Assembly (NCBI RefSeq): GCF_021462225.1
Contig: NC_061812.1
Span: 47,597,363-47,661,362 of the forward strand
DNA: 64,000 nt
From: Girardinichthys multiradiatus
Taxonomy: Eukaryota; Chordata; Actinopteri; Cyprinodontiformes; Goodeidae
Direction of reading: 5' to 3'
The stretch's first letter is position 1. Each line of letters opens with the position of its first letter. A program made the position numbers and the translations under genes. The notes beneath the pieces are model-generated. The model worked only from the letters and a program-made list of their open reading frames with translations, made no database searches and was not told where the DNA came from. Shown here in pieces: positions 41,746 to 51,560 of this stretch.

Positions 41746-42154
41746 TACATAATTTTTTTGTGTATGTGCTAAAACATTTGTCAACAAAACAAAAAATTCA
41801 TCCTATTGCTTCATTTAAGAACATAGTTAATCATCTCAGAATAATGCTCCTTATGCAATTGTGTGATGTAGAGCAGCACTCCTCACTGAGGGGAGAATAG
41901 TTAAATTACAACTGTAAGAAGTTAAGTTAAAAATAATAAATCCGGATACCAAATAAATACACATCAATAAATACATATACTGTAAGCAAGTGGTGAATGT
42001 TACAAAAGTTGTCTGTATTCAATCCTCACAAAAAAAGGTCAGCCTCAGTCCTGCTCTCGCTTTTACATTTTGTGTTTTTGTGAGCTTTTTTTGCCCTCTA
42101 CCACCATTCTCTGGTCACTTTTATAAGAGAGGATCTCCTCTTCTCATACCCATG
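41746..42154. other. No gene recognised
   Basis: AT-rich spacer between the Tc1 relic and the G-rich repeat. Confidence 0.5.
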
Positions 42155-42640
42155 TTTGCTGTCTGGGGTCGGAGGCCAGGAAAGGAAGCAAGCCTTCTGG
42201 ACGGGATCTGGGCTGGGGTTCGGGTCTGGTGGGTTGTCCGGTGCTGGGGCTGGCTTTTCAGTTCTCTCTGGATCGCTTGGATTTCCTTGGATCTTGGTCC
42301 CTGTCTCCGGTGCCTGGTCCATAAGCTGGGGGGGGGGGGGGTGCTGGACTCTGGCGAAGGGGTCTTGGCCGAGAAGTTCGGAATGTTGATTGAAATGTGG
42401 CTTCGTTTTGGTGGAGGGGCTGGCCTGGGGGCAACTCTGGGATTTAGGTGTGGAGTTGGCGGGGCGCCAGGTCCGTGGCGTCCTGTAGTGGCCTTCCTCC
42501 AGTGCTTCCTTCTGTGGCTCTGGCCCCTGGCCAGGCGCCGGGCTGCAGTTGGCGGTCGGGTGGGTGGGGTAGTGGAGCATGTCTTATGCCTGCACTGGGG
42601 CAGATGGTGGGTTGTTCTTGCCCTGGAGAGGTAGGTCTGC
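42155..42640 (+). repeat. G-rich L1-type 3' UTR-like repeat
   Basis: Shares phrases GGGCTGCAGTTGGCGG, GAGCATGTCTTATGCCTGC and GGTGGGTTGTTCTTG with 17605-17710. It contains a G run of about 13 at 42330. Long open frames on both strands are compositional. Confidence 0.6.
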
Positions 42641-42689
42641 CCGACCCAGTTACACGAATGGTGCATGTTTCCCTCTCACGAACTGATGG

Positions 42690-42848
42690 GGCAATCATGC
42701 TTCTGTTTATTATTTTTCTGGTCATGTTTTACTCTTGTTCATGTTTTGTCACGTTTGGTTTTTGTTTATATATTAGAGTCTCTGTTTTCGCCGCAGCCAC
42801 GTTTTGTTCTGTCTGTCAATTAAGTTTATTCGATTCACCTGCTCCAAG
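42690..42848 (+). repeat. Left part of an LTR split by ERV1
   Basis: Phrases CATGCTTCTGTTTATTATTT, TGTTCATGTTTTGTCACGTT, CCACGTTTTGTTCTGTC and GATTCACCTGCTCCAAG match the inverted sequence of the solo LTR at 32818-33365. The match breaks exactly at CAAG (42845-42848), where ERV1 begins, and continues at 50422 on the other side. Confidence 0.85.
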
Positions 42849-43261
42849 TGTCGAAGCTGTCTCTGCTTCCCCAGGTCCGTTGATTTGGGCACAGGTTTCA
42901 AAAGAGTGAAATAAACACAAAACACAATCAACTTAAGTTCGCCTCTGCGCAGAGTGACAGAGATGCTCCAGCCAACGCCTGCGAGCCCAACTCTGCTCTC
43001 ACTCTGCTTCCAGCTCGTTTTATTAAGTCTCCAGGGTGTGTTCACATTACATATATCATGTCACTCATGTATAGCATAACAGTTCCTTATGTCCAAATAA
43101 GGAATGCTTCCTGTTATTTCTTCCAGCAAGCTCATCCTCTTGTCTTCTTCACTCCCCTGTCCTTCACCAATTTATGACCTCTATCTTCACTCCCTATCCT
43201 TTACTCCCCTGTCCTCTATCTGCACATTCCAGTTACACACATAGATAGTTTATATTCTACA
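42849..43261 (-). repeat. ERV1 3' LTR (413 bp)
   Basis: Read on the minus strand it begins TGTAGAATATAAAC and ends CTTCGACA. It contains a polyadenylation signal (AATAAA, about 43018-43023 on the minus strand). 42942-43261 matches 50112-50421 of the 5' LTR with about four substitutions and one 10-bp gap by eye. The remaining 93 bp (42849-42941) have no match in the 5' LTR. Confidence 0.9.
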
Positions 43262-43407
43262 ACACCCCCTTTTGAACTCTCATAAAGAGTTCACACCCTA
43301 AAATGTCCTTTAACCTGGTACTTCTAAGAATAAGTAGAAATAAGTAAAAATATTACTGTACCACCTGTAAAACGAGAAAATCATCAAGAAAACATGCATC
43401 CATCTTA

Positions 43408-44670
43408 TTATGCGTCCATGAATTTACACTCTGAGTTCTCATCCTGGTTATGGTCAATTTGCAACAGTGGCATCGTTATCCTTGGATCCCTCAGCTCAAT
43501 TGTGGAGGTGATGAGGCACACCATCAGAGAACGAATGCATGGTACACAACAACATCCACAGGTCACCATTATAGCTACAAATACTGCAATAGAAATCATC
43601 AAAGACATTATCAAACCCTTCCAGTGTCCAAATATGCCTGTCATCCACTCTTCCAGGGGATTATCAATTCCAGAATGTTCATGCATGGTGGCGGAGAGGG
43701 TCTTAAGTCCCTCTAAAGCCTTTGACACTGAACCATCCGGTGCAGTGTTATTGGGAATAAAAGTACAACACATATCTCCAAACATGGCACACACGCCCCC
43801 TTTTTCAGCTAACAACATATCCAATGCCATCCTATTTTGAACTGCCATGAGAGAAGTTGGGGCCAAATGTTCAGATAAACGTTCTACAGCGTCTCGAGTT
43901 AGATTGGCCAGACGCAAAACATTATAATAAATATAATTAATGCGGTCTACATTTTTGTTGGGCGTAACTGGGAACAAGGCAGCTATAATAGGGATGTTTT
44001 CAAATCCAGCTGATATTTGGTCCGCAAGTTTATACTCATTTGGGACTCCTCGCAGAACTCCAATTGCATCTATATTGGTGGGGGAACCCTGACTCAGGTC
44101 AAAAGTGGTTGAAGTGCTTCTTTTCATAATATGTCTTCTCCTCCTACGAGTGAGTGCCAGTGCCTTATTTTGTTGATATGTCACAGAGGTAATATTAGGA
44201 CCAATTAAAATCAACGGGGCCTGCAATCTGACCATTGCACATACTCCTATGGCATTATTTGGTATATTAGTGAGAAGTCTATATCCTCCGCAGTAGTAAT
44301 ATAATCCTGATCGTGCCCAAAGTCCTATCACTTTCACAGACATGGTGGTATTACACCAGTCCGAGGGAATTTGTCCTACATTCACCTTTGGGGTATTTGA
44401 GGTGAACTTGAAACAAAAATATGTCCCATTCAGCCTCTGGGGAGTGAATGGTCCTGTCTTAGTATTGTTTGGGATGGGTGGAAAGATGCTAGCTAGCGTG
44501 GTACTGTTGGCTGGGGTGGCTTCTTTAGTTAGTTGTAACATGCAACTGTACCCCCAAGCATCTTCCGGATATAAAGGGGCTGGATCAGTGGTTAAGTGTG
44601 GTCTTGCAGATGCACATGCAATGCAGTCTGACCTACTTTGTTCCTTTGCAGTTTGGGCCATCCACTGCAA
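43408..44670 (-). CDS. env: ERV1 envelope protein, open frame of 420 codons, 5'-truncated
   Basis: The open frame lacks a signal peptide, and its first codons follow the pol-env deletion join, so it is the C-terminal two thirds or so of Env rather than a whole protein. Visible parts: surface subunit with several N-x-S/T sites; polybasic furin-type cleavage site at residues 175-179 (five Arg); a transmembrane-subunit heptad region; the CX6CC motif (C294, C301, C302) preceded by an immunosuppressive-domain-like segment; membrane anchor at about 353-377; and a Cys-rich cytoplasmic tail start. CX6CC with this layout is the gammaretrovirus-type Env found in many fish ERVs. There is no stop over 1.26 kb, in contrast to the rearranged pol. 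Confidence 0.85.
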   Translation of the reverse strand: MQWMAQTAKEQSRSDCIACASARPHLTTDPAPLYPEDAWGYSCMLQLTKEATPANSTTLASIFPPIPNNTKTGPFTPQRLNGTYFCFKFTSNTPKVNVGQIPSDWCNTTMSVKVIGLWARSGLYYYCGGYRLLTNIPNNAIGVCAMVRLQAPLILIGPNITSVTYQQNKALALTRRRRRHIMKRSTSTTFDLSQGSPTNIDAIGVLRGVPNEYKLADQISAGFENIPIIAALFPVTPNKNVDRINYIYYNVLRLANLTRDAVERLSEHLAPTSLMAVQNRMALDMLLAEKGGVCAMFGDMCCTFIPNNTAPDGSVSKALEGLKTLSATMHEHSGIDNPLEEWMTGIFGHWKGLIMSLMISIAVFVAIMVTCGCCCVPCIRSLMVCLITSTIELRDPRITMPLLQIDHNQDENSECKFMDA

Positions 44671-44699
44671 CCAAAGATTAACCTGTGGCCATCTGTATT

Positions 44700-46823
44700 A
44701 TGTATGATTATTTTAGCCATCCCTGCTGCGTGTTGGGTGCACTCATGATGTCTTTGTTCCATATTGTCCAGCATTACACTTATGTACATGAGGACTGTCC
44801 TAACCCCCCCTTTTTTCTGGAACAGCACACCATTTGCTGTGTGTGCTGTTACAGAAACATCCAGCTGAAATGGCAAAATGTAATCTGGGTGTGCCAAATG
44901 TGCAGCTTGCGAGAGGCTGGTTTTTAAGTTAATGAATGCTTCTTCAGCTTCTCTGGTCCATTCAAGCGGGGCAGTGAGGTTTCTCATGCCCTGTTTTTTG
45001 ACGAGGTCTCTAAGGGGTGCAGTGAGGTCGGTGTAGCCGGGCACAAAAGATCTGCTATACCCTGTGAGTCCTAGGAAAGACAACATGTCCTTAACCAGGA
45101 GTGGTTTTGGGTGGGACGAAACTGCAGATTGGTGAGCTGGGGACATTCCCGTGCCAGGTTGGGAAACAACTCTGCCCAGAAAGTCAACCTGGCGTCTGCA
45201 GATTCGAGGTTTGGCTTTGCTAACCTTGTAGCCTTTTTTAGCCAAATGCGACAGGACAATTGCTGTTGCCTCAAGGCATTCAGCCACAGTGGGTGTTGCG
45301 AGGAGAATGTCATCCACGTACTGAATCAGAGTGGTGTTTGGTGGTAATGGGCAATCTTGGAGAGAGTCTTTTAGAACCTGATTGAAGATTCCTGGAGAAA
45401 GCGCGAATCCCTGCGGCAAACGAGTGTATCTATACCTATGGGATTTATAGGTAAATGCGAAAATGTCCCTGCATTCCTCAGCTAAAGGAAGGCAATGCAG
45501 GTAAACCAGGTCAATGCAGGTAAACCAGCAATGGTCAGGGTTAAGATTTGTCAGAGCAACATAGGTATTGGGCACGGGAACGGTAGGGGTGGCCAAAGCT
45601 GCATATATATGGCCCGTAAATCATGTGCCATGGGCCATTTACCCGTCCCTTTTTTCTCCACTGGCAGAATGGGTGTGTTCCATGCAGAAGAATGTGCGGA
45701 CTCTGAAACACCTGAGTTCCAGAGGCCTTCCACTGTATCTTTAATGCCTAGTCCTGCTGCTGGTTTGTGAGGGTATTGGGGCTTCCATATTGGTTGGTCG
45801 GTGGTCAACTGAAAATTAATGGGGGAACATTGAATCAGGCCTACATCTGTGGGCCCCTCTGCCCAGAGGGTGGAAGGCATTTCTTCCACAATAGCAGCTA
45901 CCAGCGGATGGTCTGTTTTTTCCCTACCATGGTGTCTGTCTAACTGAACATGCTCCAGTGTGCCCACATCCGTGGAGTGGTTGAATATGCGATAAGTGTT
46001 CCCTGAGGGCGAGTAAAAGAGGTTGGGAATTGCCAAAGGCTGCCAATCCTGTAGGTTCAGGGAGCGTTTTAACACACCTCCAAGTTCACGTGCTTCATGA
46101 CCTGGGAGCAGAGCCAAAGAGACATGAGGCACGCCATCAGACCACATCCTAAACCACACTTCCTGCTCTTCAGCCAAGTAAACCTCAGCCACCACTCCTT
46201 CTGGTGCTACATAAATGTCTGTGGTGACAATGTCCCAGTGCGTACCCTCTAACTCGTCAGCAAAGCTTTCCTGGTAACATTCACAATTATTTCTATCATA
46301 AAACAAGGTGACATGCAGGGGGGTAAGGAGGAGGTACATAGGGCGCCAGAGTAGAGACCCAGGATTTCCACCGATGGAAAGCCGAGAGAATGCCTCTGTG
46401 CGCGGTGGTTTCTGGTTGCAGCAAAACCCAGTATATGTCAGCCATTGAGTCCTGCAGTGGCTGGAGGAGGTATTGTCCATATGAAAAAGAAGTGTTATTG
46501 GCACAAAATAACTGGATGCCACTGGGCAGGTGAACCTGCAGTCCATCACTCCCGCATAAAATGGTTGCCCCCATTTTTATCAACATGTCTCTACCCAGTA
46601 AATTTACTGGTGTGTCAGTGGAGACTAGATAACTGTGATTCAGTGTCTGTCCACCAATTTCAGTCTTTAAGGGCTTGGTATATGGCAGGACCTGTTTTGC
46701 CCCCGAGAACCCCATGACAGTTGTAGTCCTGGTGGAGAGTGTGTTTGGAGGAGCCTGCTTGATGGTTGAACATGTGGCCCCAGTGTCCACCAGAAAAGGA
46801 AGGCTATTTCCAGACACAGTCAC
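44700..46823 (-). pseudogene. pol: ERV1 protease and reverse transcriptase, lacking RNase H and integrase
   Basis: The protease starts in the frame 46823-46296 with the active site LVDTGA (residues 11-16). The frame then shifts to 46549-45551 (a linker region, then the RT entry with WNTPILPVEKKG) and again to 45596-44592. The last carries the RT palm: YTRLPQGFALSPGIF, QYVDDILLATPT (catalytic YVDD), the RT thumb and the connection up to ECTQHAAGMAKII. The first RT catalytic Asp region (FTCIDL) is disturbed by a 19-bp direct repeat (45493-45530). After about 44700 the sequence switches to env, so RNase H and integrase are absent. Confidence 0.85.
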
Positions 46824-47045
46824 AGACAGCAGGGGGTCCGCAGTCCCGCTGTCTTCTGGGGTCGGTGGGGACCTTCAGTGGTGCTCAGGTCAGAGACTAG
46901 GCTCGTCCCAGGCCGGTAATTGGAGTTGTGGTCCGTGTGCACTGCATGCTGGGCCAACTCTGCCTCTGTATGGACGGGCCGGAGGAGCCATGGCGGGACC
47001 ATAACACCCATACCCTCCGGGTGGACCATTCTTATGGGGGCAGTC

Positions 47046-49022
47046 TCAGGCCCAGTGTCCAGGCTCATCGCAGTAATAACACAAATCAGCATTACCCAGT
47101 CTCCTCTGTGGTCCTCTCTGGAATCCCCTTGCTCTTGGCCCTCCCCATCCCCCAAAATGACCAGCATGTCCCTGATATGGGACCGGGGCCTGATGCCACT
47201 GTCCTGCTGTTGGAGGAGCCTGAGGGGGCTGAGACACTGCACCTTCATACATAATTTTAGGTGTTTTACCCTCCTTTTTCTTTTCCCCCAGCTTCTGTTT
47301 AGCTTCTGCTAATTGCATTTTCAGGAGCTGAGTTTGTAACGTTTTTAATTCACTCACCTCATTTTGTTTTGCCTCTTTGACTTTAGATAAATGATGCATC
47401 AGATGGCGATCCCATACTCCAGTCTCTGCCCCAGGGAGGTCGGGATTATCCTCCATATTAGTTTTAACCTGCAACGGTAACCCTCTTAAGACAGCATCCC
47501 GGAACCAGTCCCTTTGGGGACCAGCTCTGTCTGGATTAGTTCCTGTCTGTGTTTGCCACATGGATTTGCACTGATCTAAATATTTTCTAGGATTTGTGTT
47601 TGCGTTCCACTCAAATTTTGGAATGGTACGTCCTCTGGTTACTGGATACATTTGTCTAAGAGCTATGCCTATGAGAGTGGAATAGAAGGTAAATGGGTCC
47701 CCATCTGGTGCTGTTGTTATACCCGCAACAAGCTCTATGTCCCTACAGCTGTGTGGCTTCATGCATCGTCCAGCAATGGCCCTGTAATCACCTAGAGCTA
47801 ATGTGGTGCCTGCTGTCAGGGAGTCCAGTGTCTGTAACCATATAGAGGCACCTTCTGTGATCGGAGGAAGTTTGTCACACAAAGTGGTGAGATCTCCCAG
47901 TGTGAATGGCTTGTATCTGTTTCCTCCAAATTGTTGTTGGAACAGTGGACCCATATAAGAAGGTTTAGGCTGTGTTCGGGGTCTCATGTTATAGCCATGT
48001 CCAGCAGGGGGAGGAGTAGCCTCAGGTACTTGTGGCATTGGGGTTGAGGGAGATGTCATAGCTTCCTCATTTTCAATTGGTAACTGATTCTGTACTGTAA
48101 TAGGTGGTGTCTGCATAGCAGCGTCATAATAAGTTACCGCAGTCAGTGGTTCTTGTTTTACCCATTTCCCTGACACTGACATATTAACTGAGCCCTCAGT
48201 TACATCTGGTTTCAGAGGTGTGACCAATTCCATATCGCTAGGTGAATGGGAAATATACAGGGTGGAACACTTTATTGGGCCAGAAGCTGGCTGCAATTTG
48301 TCCCGTAATACCCGGTCAGCAAATGGGTCAGTTAGTGGAGCCTGTGAAATGTACGAACCTCCAGAGGACAGCTCAGACTCAGCACTGGAATGTGAGCAGA
48401 GAGAGGCGGGGGCTGAGTGGGAGGGAGCAGGCAGTGATGGGCCAGGAGAAGGCTGGGCATTTACTGGTGGGAGATCACACACGCTCACGTGTCCCCCAGT
48501 AACTTGCAACGTGGGGTATAAGCCTGCGAGAGGAGAAGTGGGGGGAGTGGGAAATGTATAAGGAGGCGGCATTTCAACTGTACTGCTATCTTTAATCTGT
48601 CTGCTTTTCCTGTCTCTGTTCTCAGTCATAGCATGGTCACTACTTTGCCACAGCAAACCCATCTGTGACCAAAATGTTTCATCTTTTTCTGCTTTGTCTG
48701 CAAGTTCCTTCCACTTTCCTCTTCCCAACCACCTGCTGTCTCTACACTGTTTGTCAGCCAAGTCTTTCTCCTGTTTTGATTTTTTCATCTTCAACCAGAA
48801 CCACTTGCCAACATTCTCTCTATCTGTCTTGCTCTTTCCATCTTTTGACAATTCTTCATTTATTTTAGAATCCATCCGTTTAACCAACCTCTGCTCCTCT
48901 TTATGTTCATGTGATTTTTTAATAGCAGCTTTCATCACTAGCAGCTGGTTCTCTATGCTCTTCCATGGATCATTCTGTTCCTCTGCACTAATATAAATTG
49001 TTCTTTCAAATTCACCTTCCAT
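47046..49022 (-). CDS. gag: ERV1 Gag, 658 codons
   Basis: One long open frame starting MEGEFERTIYISAEE. Residues 1-150 are highly charged (matrix-like). A Pro/Ser-rich middle follows, and the capsid-like C-terminal half contains GDLTTLCDKLP and a segment with KYLDQCKSMWQTQTG. It ends inside a CCHC zinc knuckle: CYYCDEPGHWA is followed by TGA and then by in-frame Asp-Cys. The stop therefore falls between the His and the last Cys of the knuckle (TGA where CGA would be a one-base change), so it looks like a mutation rather than the normal end. A later in-frame stop near 46900 probably marks the original gag-pol border. Confidence 0.85.
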   Translation of the reverse strand: MEGEFERTIYISAEEQNDPWKSIENQLLVMKAAIKKSHEHKEEQRLVKRMDSKINEELSKDGKSKTDRENVGKWFWLKMKKSKQEKDLADKQCRDSRWLGRGKWKELADKAEKDETFWSQMGLLWQSSDHAMTENRDRKSRQIKDSSTVEMPPPYTFPTPPTSPLAGLYPTLQVTGGHVSVCDLPPVNAQPSPGPSLPAPSHSAPASLCSHSSAESELSSGGSYISQAPLTDPFADRVLRDKLQPASGPIKCSTLYISHSPSDMELVTPLKPDVTEGSVNMSVSGKWVKQEPLTAVTYYDAAMQTPPITVQNQLPIENEEAMTSPSTPMPQVPEATPPPAGHGYNMRPRTQPKPSYMGPLFQQQFGGNRYKPFTLGDLTTLCDKLPPITEGASIWLQTLDSLTAGTTLALGDYRAIAGRCMKPHSCRDIELVAGITTAPDGDPFTFYSTLIGIALRQMYPVTRGRTIPKFEWNANTNPRKYLDQCKSMWQTQTGTNPDRAGPQRDWFRDAVLRGLPLQVKTNMEDNPDLPGAETGVWDRHLMHHLSKVKEAKQNEVSELKTLQTQLLKMQLAEAKQKLGEKKKEGKTPKIMYEGAVSQPPQAPPTAGQWHQAPVPYQGHAGHFGGWGGPRARGFQRGPQRRLGNADLCYYCDEPGHWA

Positions 49023-50111
49023 TCTTATGACAACTACTATCCTTTATTCTAAAAGATATATTAAATGCATTATCTCAGTCACTCACTCATTCAGTTCTGG
49101 CCGACCGGGACGTATGGCACGCTATGTCCCGAGTTCCCGGTCCAACTGAAGGTTCTCTAATCGACCCTCAAGACACCAGAACACATCCACCCCCCAGGAG
49201 CATGTTTTCAGTGGCCAGTCCTTGTTATCACCGTCAGGTTACCATACCGAACACTTATTCAGTCCCCCGGGCCTTTCACACCGTTTTTTTTAAACCCGCA
49301 ATGGGAGCAGCTCGCTGCTTTGGTGTTCTTCCCCACACACACACAACCGCTTTCGTTCACTCGTGTTTTCCTAGTTAGTCTGCTCTTGCCCGGGTGTGTG
49401 TCCAGCTCACAGCTCATTCACTTAAACTATAAATCTTGTCTGATCTTGCTGGTGTGTGTGTCCAGCTCACAGCTCATTCACTTTTTGACCCTAACAACAT
49501 CTGATCTTGTTGGTTATGTATCCAACTCACAGCTCATTCATTTAACTTTTATTTCTGTCTGATCTTGTTGGTTGTGCCCAACTCACAGCTCATGGCCGGT
49601 CTTACCGTTGTAATAACTTCTGTTCATGGCTCTTAAGAAAAACGTTGCGAACTCACAGGACTACCTATTCTTACGGTGTTATTTCCACCGCTTATATTGT
49701 TTCTTCTGTGTTTATGCAGACGTCTGTTATCTGAGTTTTCGCAGAGAAATATCTCCGTTACTCAGCATTCACACACAGTGTATTTGCCTGGTCTCGTTGT
49801 CAGTTATATGTAGAATTTGAGGTTTCTCAATTACTCGGGCCTCTAACCCAGCTAATAGTACCCCACCGTCGAGGGCGTACTCTGAACTGCCACGTTCGAG
49901 AAACTACTATATTTTTCCACACAACAACACCACTAAGTCTTGTAATTCTCTTAAAACAACATCCTATTCAGCAGTTTAAATCCTAGTCAACCTTTATGAC
50001 ACTCTTTTTCTTAAGTTTTGGCAGACTCAGACTTACTAAGACATCGGACACAATATTAATTTAGCCTATCGAAAATCCAAAAGCACAGTTTGATAAAACA
50101 GGTTCTGCTTA
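49023..50111 (-). other. ERV1 leader region between 5' LTR and gag, with tandem repeats
   Basis: About 1.1 kb without coding potential. 49375-49595 holds four degenerate units of about 60 bp, each containing CTGATCTTG or CTGCTCTTG, GTGT and CAGCTCACAGCTCATTCA or a variant. I could not identify a convincing primer-binding site; the best-looking Gly/Cys-rich block near 49105-49145 does not match a tRNA 3' end that I can recall. Confidence 0.6.
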
Positions 50112-50421
50112 CCTCTGCGCAGAGTGACAGAGATGCTCCAGCCAACGCCTGCGAGCCCAACTCTGCTCTCTCTCCGCTTCCAGCTCGTTTTATTAAGTCT
50201 CCTGGGTGTGTTCACATTACATATATCATGTCACTCATGTATAGCATAACAGTTCCTTATGTCCAAATAAGGAATGCTTCCTGTTATTTCTTCCAGCAAG
50301 CTTCTTCTTCACTCCCCTGTCCTTCACCAATTTATGACCTCTATCTTCACTCCCTATCCTTTACTCCCCTGTCCTCTATCTGCACATTCCAGTTACACAC
50401 ATAAATAGTTTATATTCTACA
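50112..50421 (-). repeat. ERV1 5' LTR (recognised part)
   Basis: 310 bp matching 42942-43261. Directly inside it the minus strand continues GTAAGCAGAACC, a possible splice donor, instead of the last 93 bp of the 3' LTR, so the two LTRs are unequal. Confidence 0.85.
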
Positions 50422-50703
50422 CAAGTTAATCTGTCTCCTTGCTTCACCAGGTTTTCACTCCATATATACACATCTGTTCAGTTAGTCATCGCGGAAACAT
50501 TTCTCATATCGTGTCTTGTTCTCAAATCATGCTCTTGTCTTGCTTTGTGGTTCATACCAAGCCTGTCCTGCCTGTCCGTTTATTGTTTTGTTCCTACCTC
50601 TTCTGAGAGTGAGTTTTTGTTTTTTATTAAATCGTTTTTGCACTTACCATCATACTGCCTGCTTGTCTGCGTTCTGGGGTCCTATATCTCGCAAGCCATA
50701 ACA
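50422..50703 (+). repeat. Right part of the LTR split by ERV1
   Basis: Starts CAAGTTAATCTGTCTCCTTG, continues CGCGGAAACATTTCTCAT and CTGCCTGCTTGTCTGCGTTC, and ends CCATAACA. It matches the inverted solo LTR of 32818-33365 and completes the part at 42690-42848. Confidence 0.85.
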
Positions 50704-50704
50704 C

Positions 50705-50918
50705 GTAATTTCCCTTAAGGAAATTCAAAAGCAACCAACTCCGTTTAAAAATAAAAATAAATATGAGTTTTTGAGTTTAGAGGTACTCGTAATTTCCCTT
50801 AAGGTACTTCAAAAGCAACCAACTCCGTTTAAAAATAAAAATAAATAGGAGTTTTTGAGTTTAGAGGTACTCGTAATTTCCCTTAAGGAAATTCAAAAGC
50901 AACCAACTCCATGGAAAA
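50705..50918 (+). repeat. Tandem repeat, 84-bp units, 2.5 copies
   Basis: Units begin GTAATTTCCCTTAAGG at 50705, 50789 and 50873. The first two units are almost identical (GAAATTC / GTACTTC and ATATG / ATAGG differences) and the third is partial. It lies at the upstream edge of ERV2 and could be LTR-internal repeats of that provirus. Confidence 0.9.
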
Positions 50919-51254
50919 ATTCTGAATTTAAAAAGAAGAGCGGGTAAAAAAAAACAGAAAAAAACCCCCAGAAAACCTAGTCTTGGTGATTTAGGACTGT
51001 AAGTGATTGTGTGTTGCTGCATGTGTGTGTGTGTGTCTGCAGAATCATACGGCACTCTCAGTGAGACAACCCGAAACCTTGTTGTTGTCAACATAAAGTT
51101 GTTGACAGCTGAGGGGTGTCGTAAGGAAGTCTGATTTGGATATTAGGTGCCATCATATCTCAGTCTAAAACTCCTGCATTCTCCGCAATTAGAACTCAAA
51201 GCGGAAAACCGGATCAAACCTAGGTGTTTGATCTAGAAGCCTGTTTTCCGGGAG

Positions 51255-51276
51255 ATGTTGGGGGCCCGTTGAGGAA
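51255..51276 (+). promoter_or_regulatory. Possible ERV2 primer-binding site
   Basis: GTTGGGGGCCCGTTGAGGAA resembles, with several mismatches, the TGGGGGCTCGTCCGGGAT site complementary to tRNA-Pro that gammaretroviruses use. It lies about 300 bp before the Gag ATG, a plausible distance. Similarity is partial, so this is only suggestive. Confidence 0.35.
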
Positions 51277-51321
51277 TTCTATTTTGATTTGATGGTACAA
51301 GATATGTATAATAAATGCACC

Positions 51322-51326
<5 letters not shown>

Positions 51327-51360
<34 letters not shown>
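51327..51360 (+). repeat. TA dinucleotide microsatellite
   Basis: About 17 TA units in the ERV2 leader. Confidence 0.95.
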
Positions 51361-51364
<4 letters not shown>

Positions 51365-51560
51365 GAAAAGAGCGGAATCTGAATAATAATAAACTAGAGT
51401 AAATAAGATAAAAGCATATATAATAAAGGAAAGAAAATCAAATAAATAGCGCTAATATAAATTAATAGAAATAGAACTCAGTTCTAAACAATAGTTTTTA
51501 ATAGATAAAAAAAATAACTAAATAAAAAAAATTAAAACATAAAAAATAACAATTCTTAAA

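Larger units (their letters stand above)
42849..50421 (-). mobile_element. Gammaretrovirus-like endogenous retrovirus (ERV1), deleted in pol
   Basis: A 7,573-bp minus-strand provirus flanked by a 4-bp duplication CAAG (42845-42848 and 50422-50425). Both LTRs are identifiable. The gene order from high to low coordinates is leader, gag (47046-49022), protease and RT (44700-46823), env (43408-44670), polypurine tract (AAAAGGGGGTGT on the minus strand, 43262-43273), 3' LTR. Gag and protease are in the same frame separated by stops, as in gammaretroviruses. RNase H, integrase and the start of env are missing: RT sequence runs into the env surface region near 44700. The copy therefore cannot replicate by itself. 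Confidence 0.9.

Noticed and set aside
43408..44670. Complete functional envelope gene
   Set aside because: The frame lacks a signal peptide and the N-terminal surface region, which are deleted at the join to RT.
49375..49595. CRISPR-like array
   Set aside because: Repeats are degenerate with unequal spacers, in a vertebrate provirus leader.
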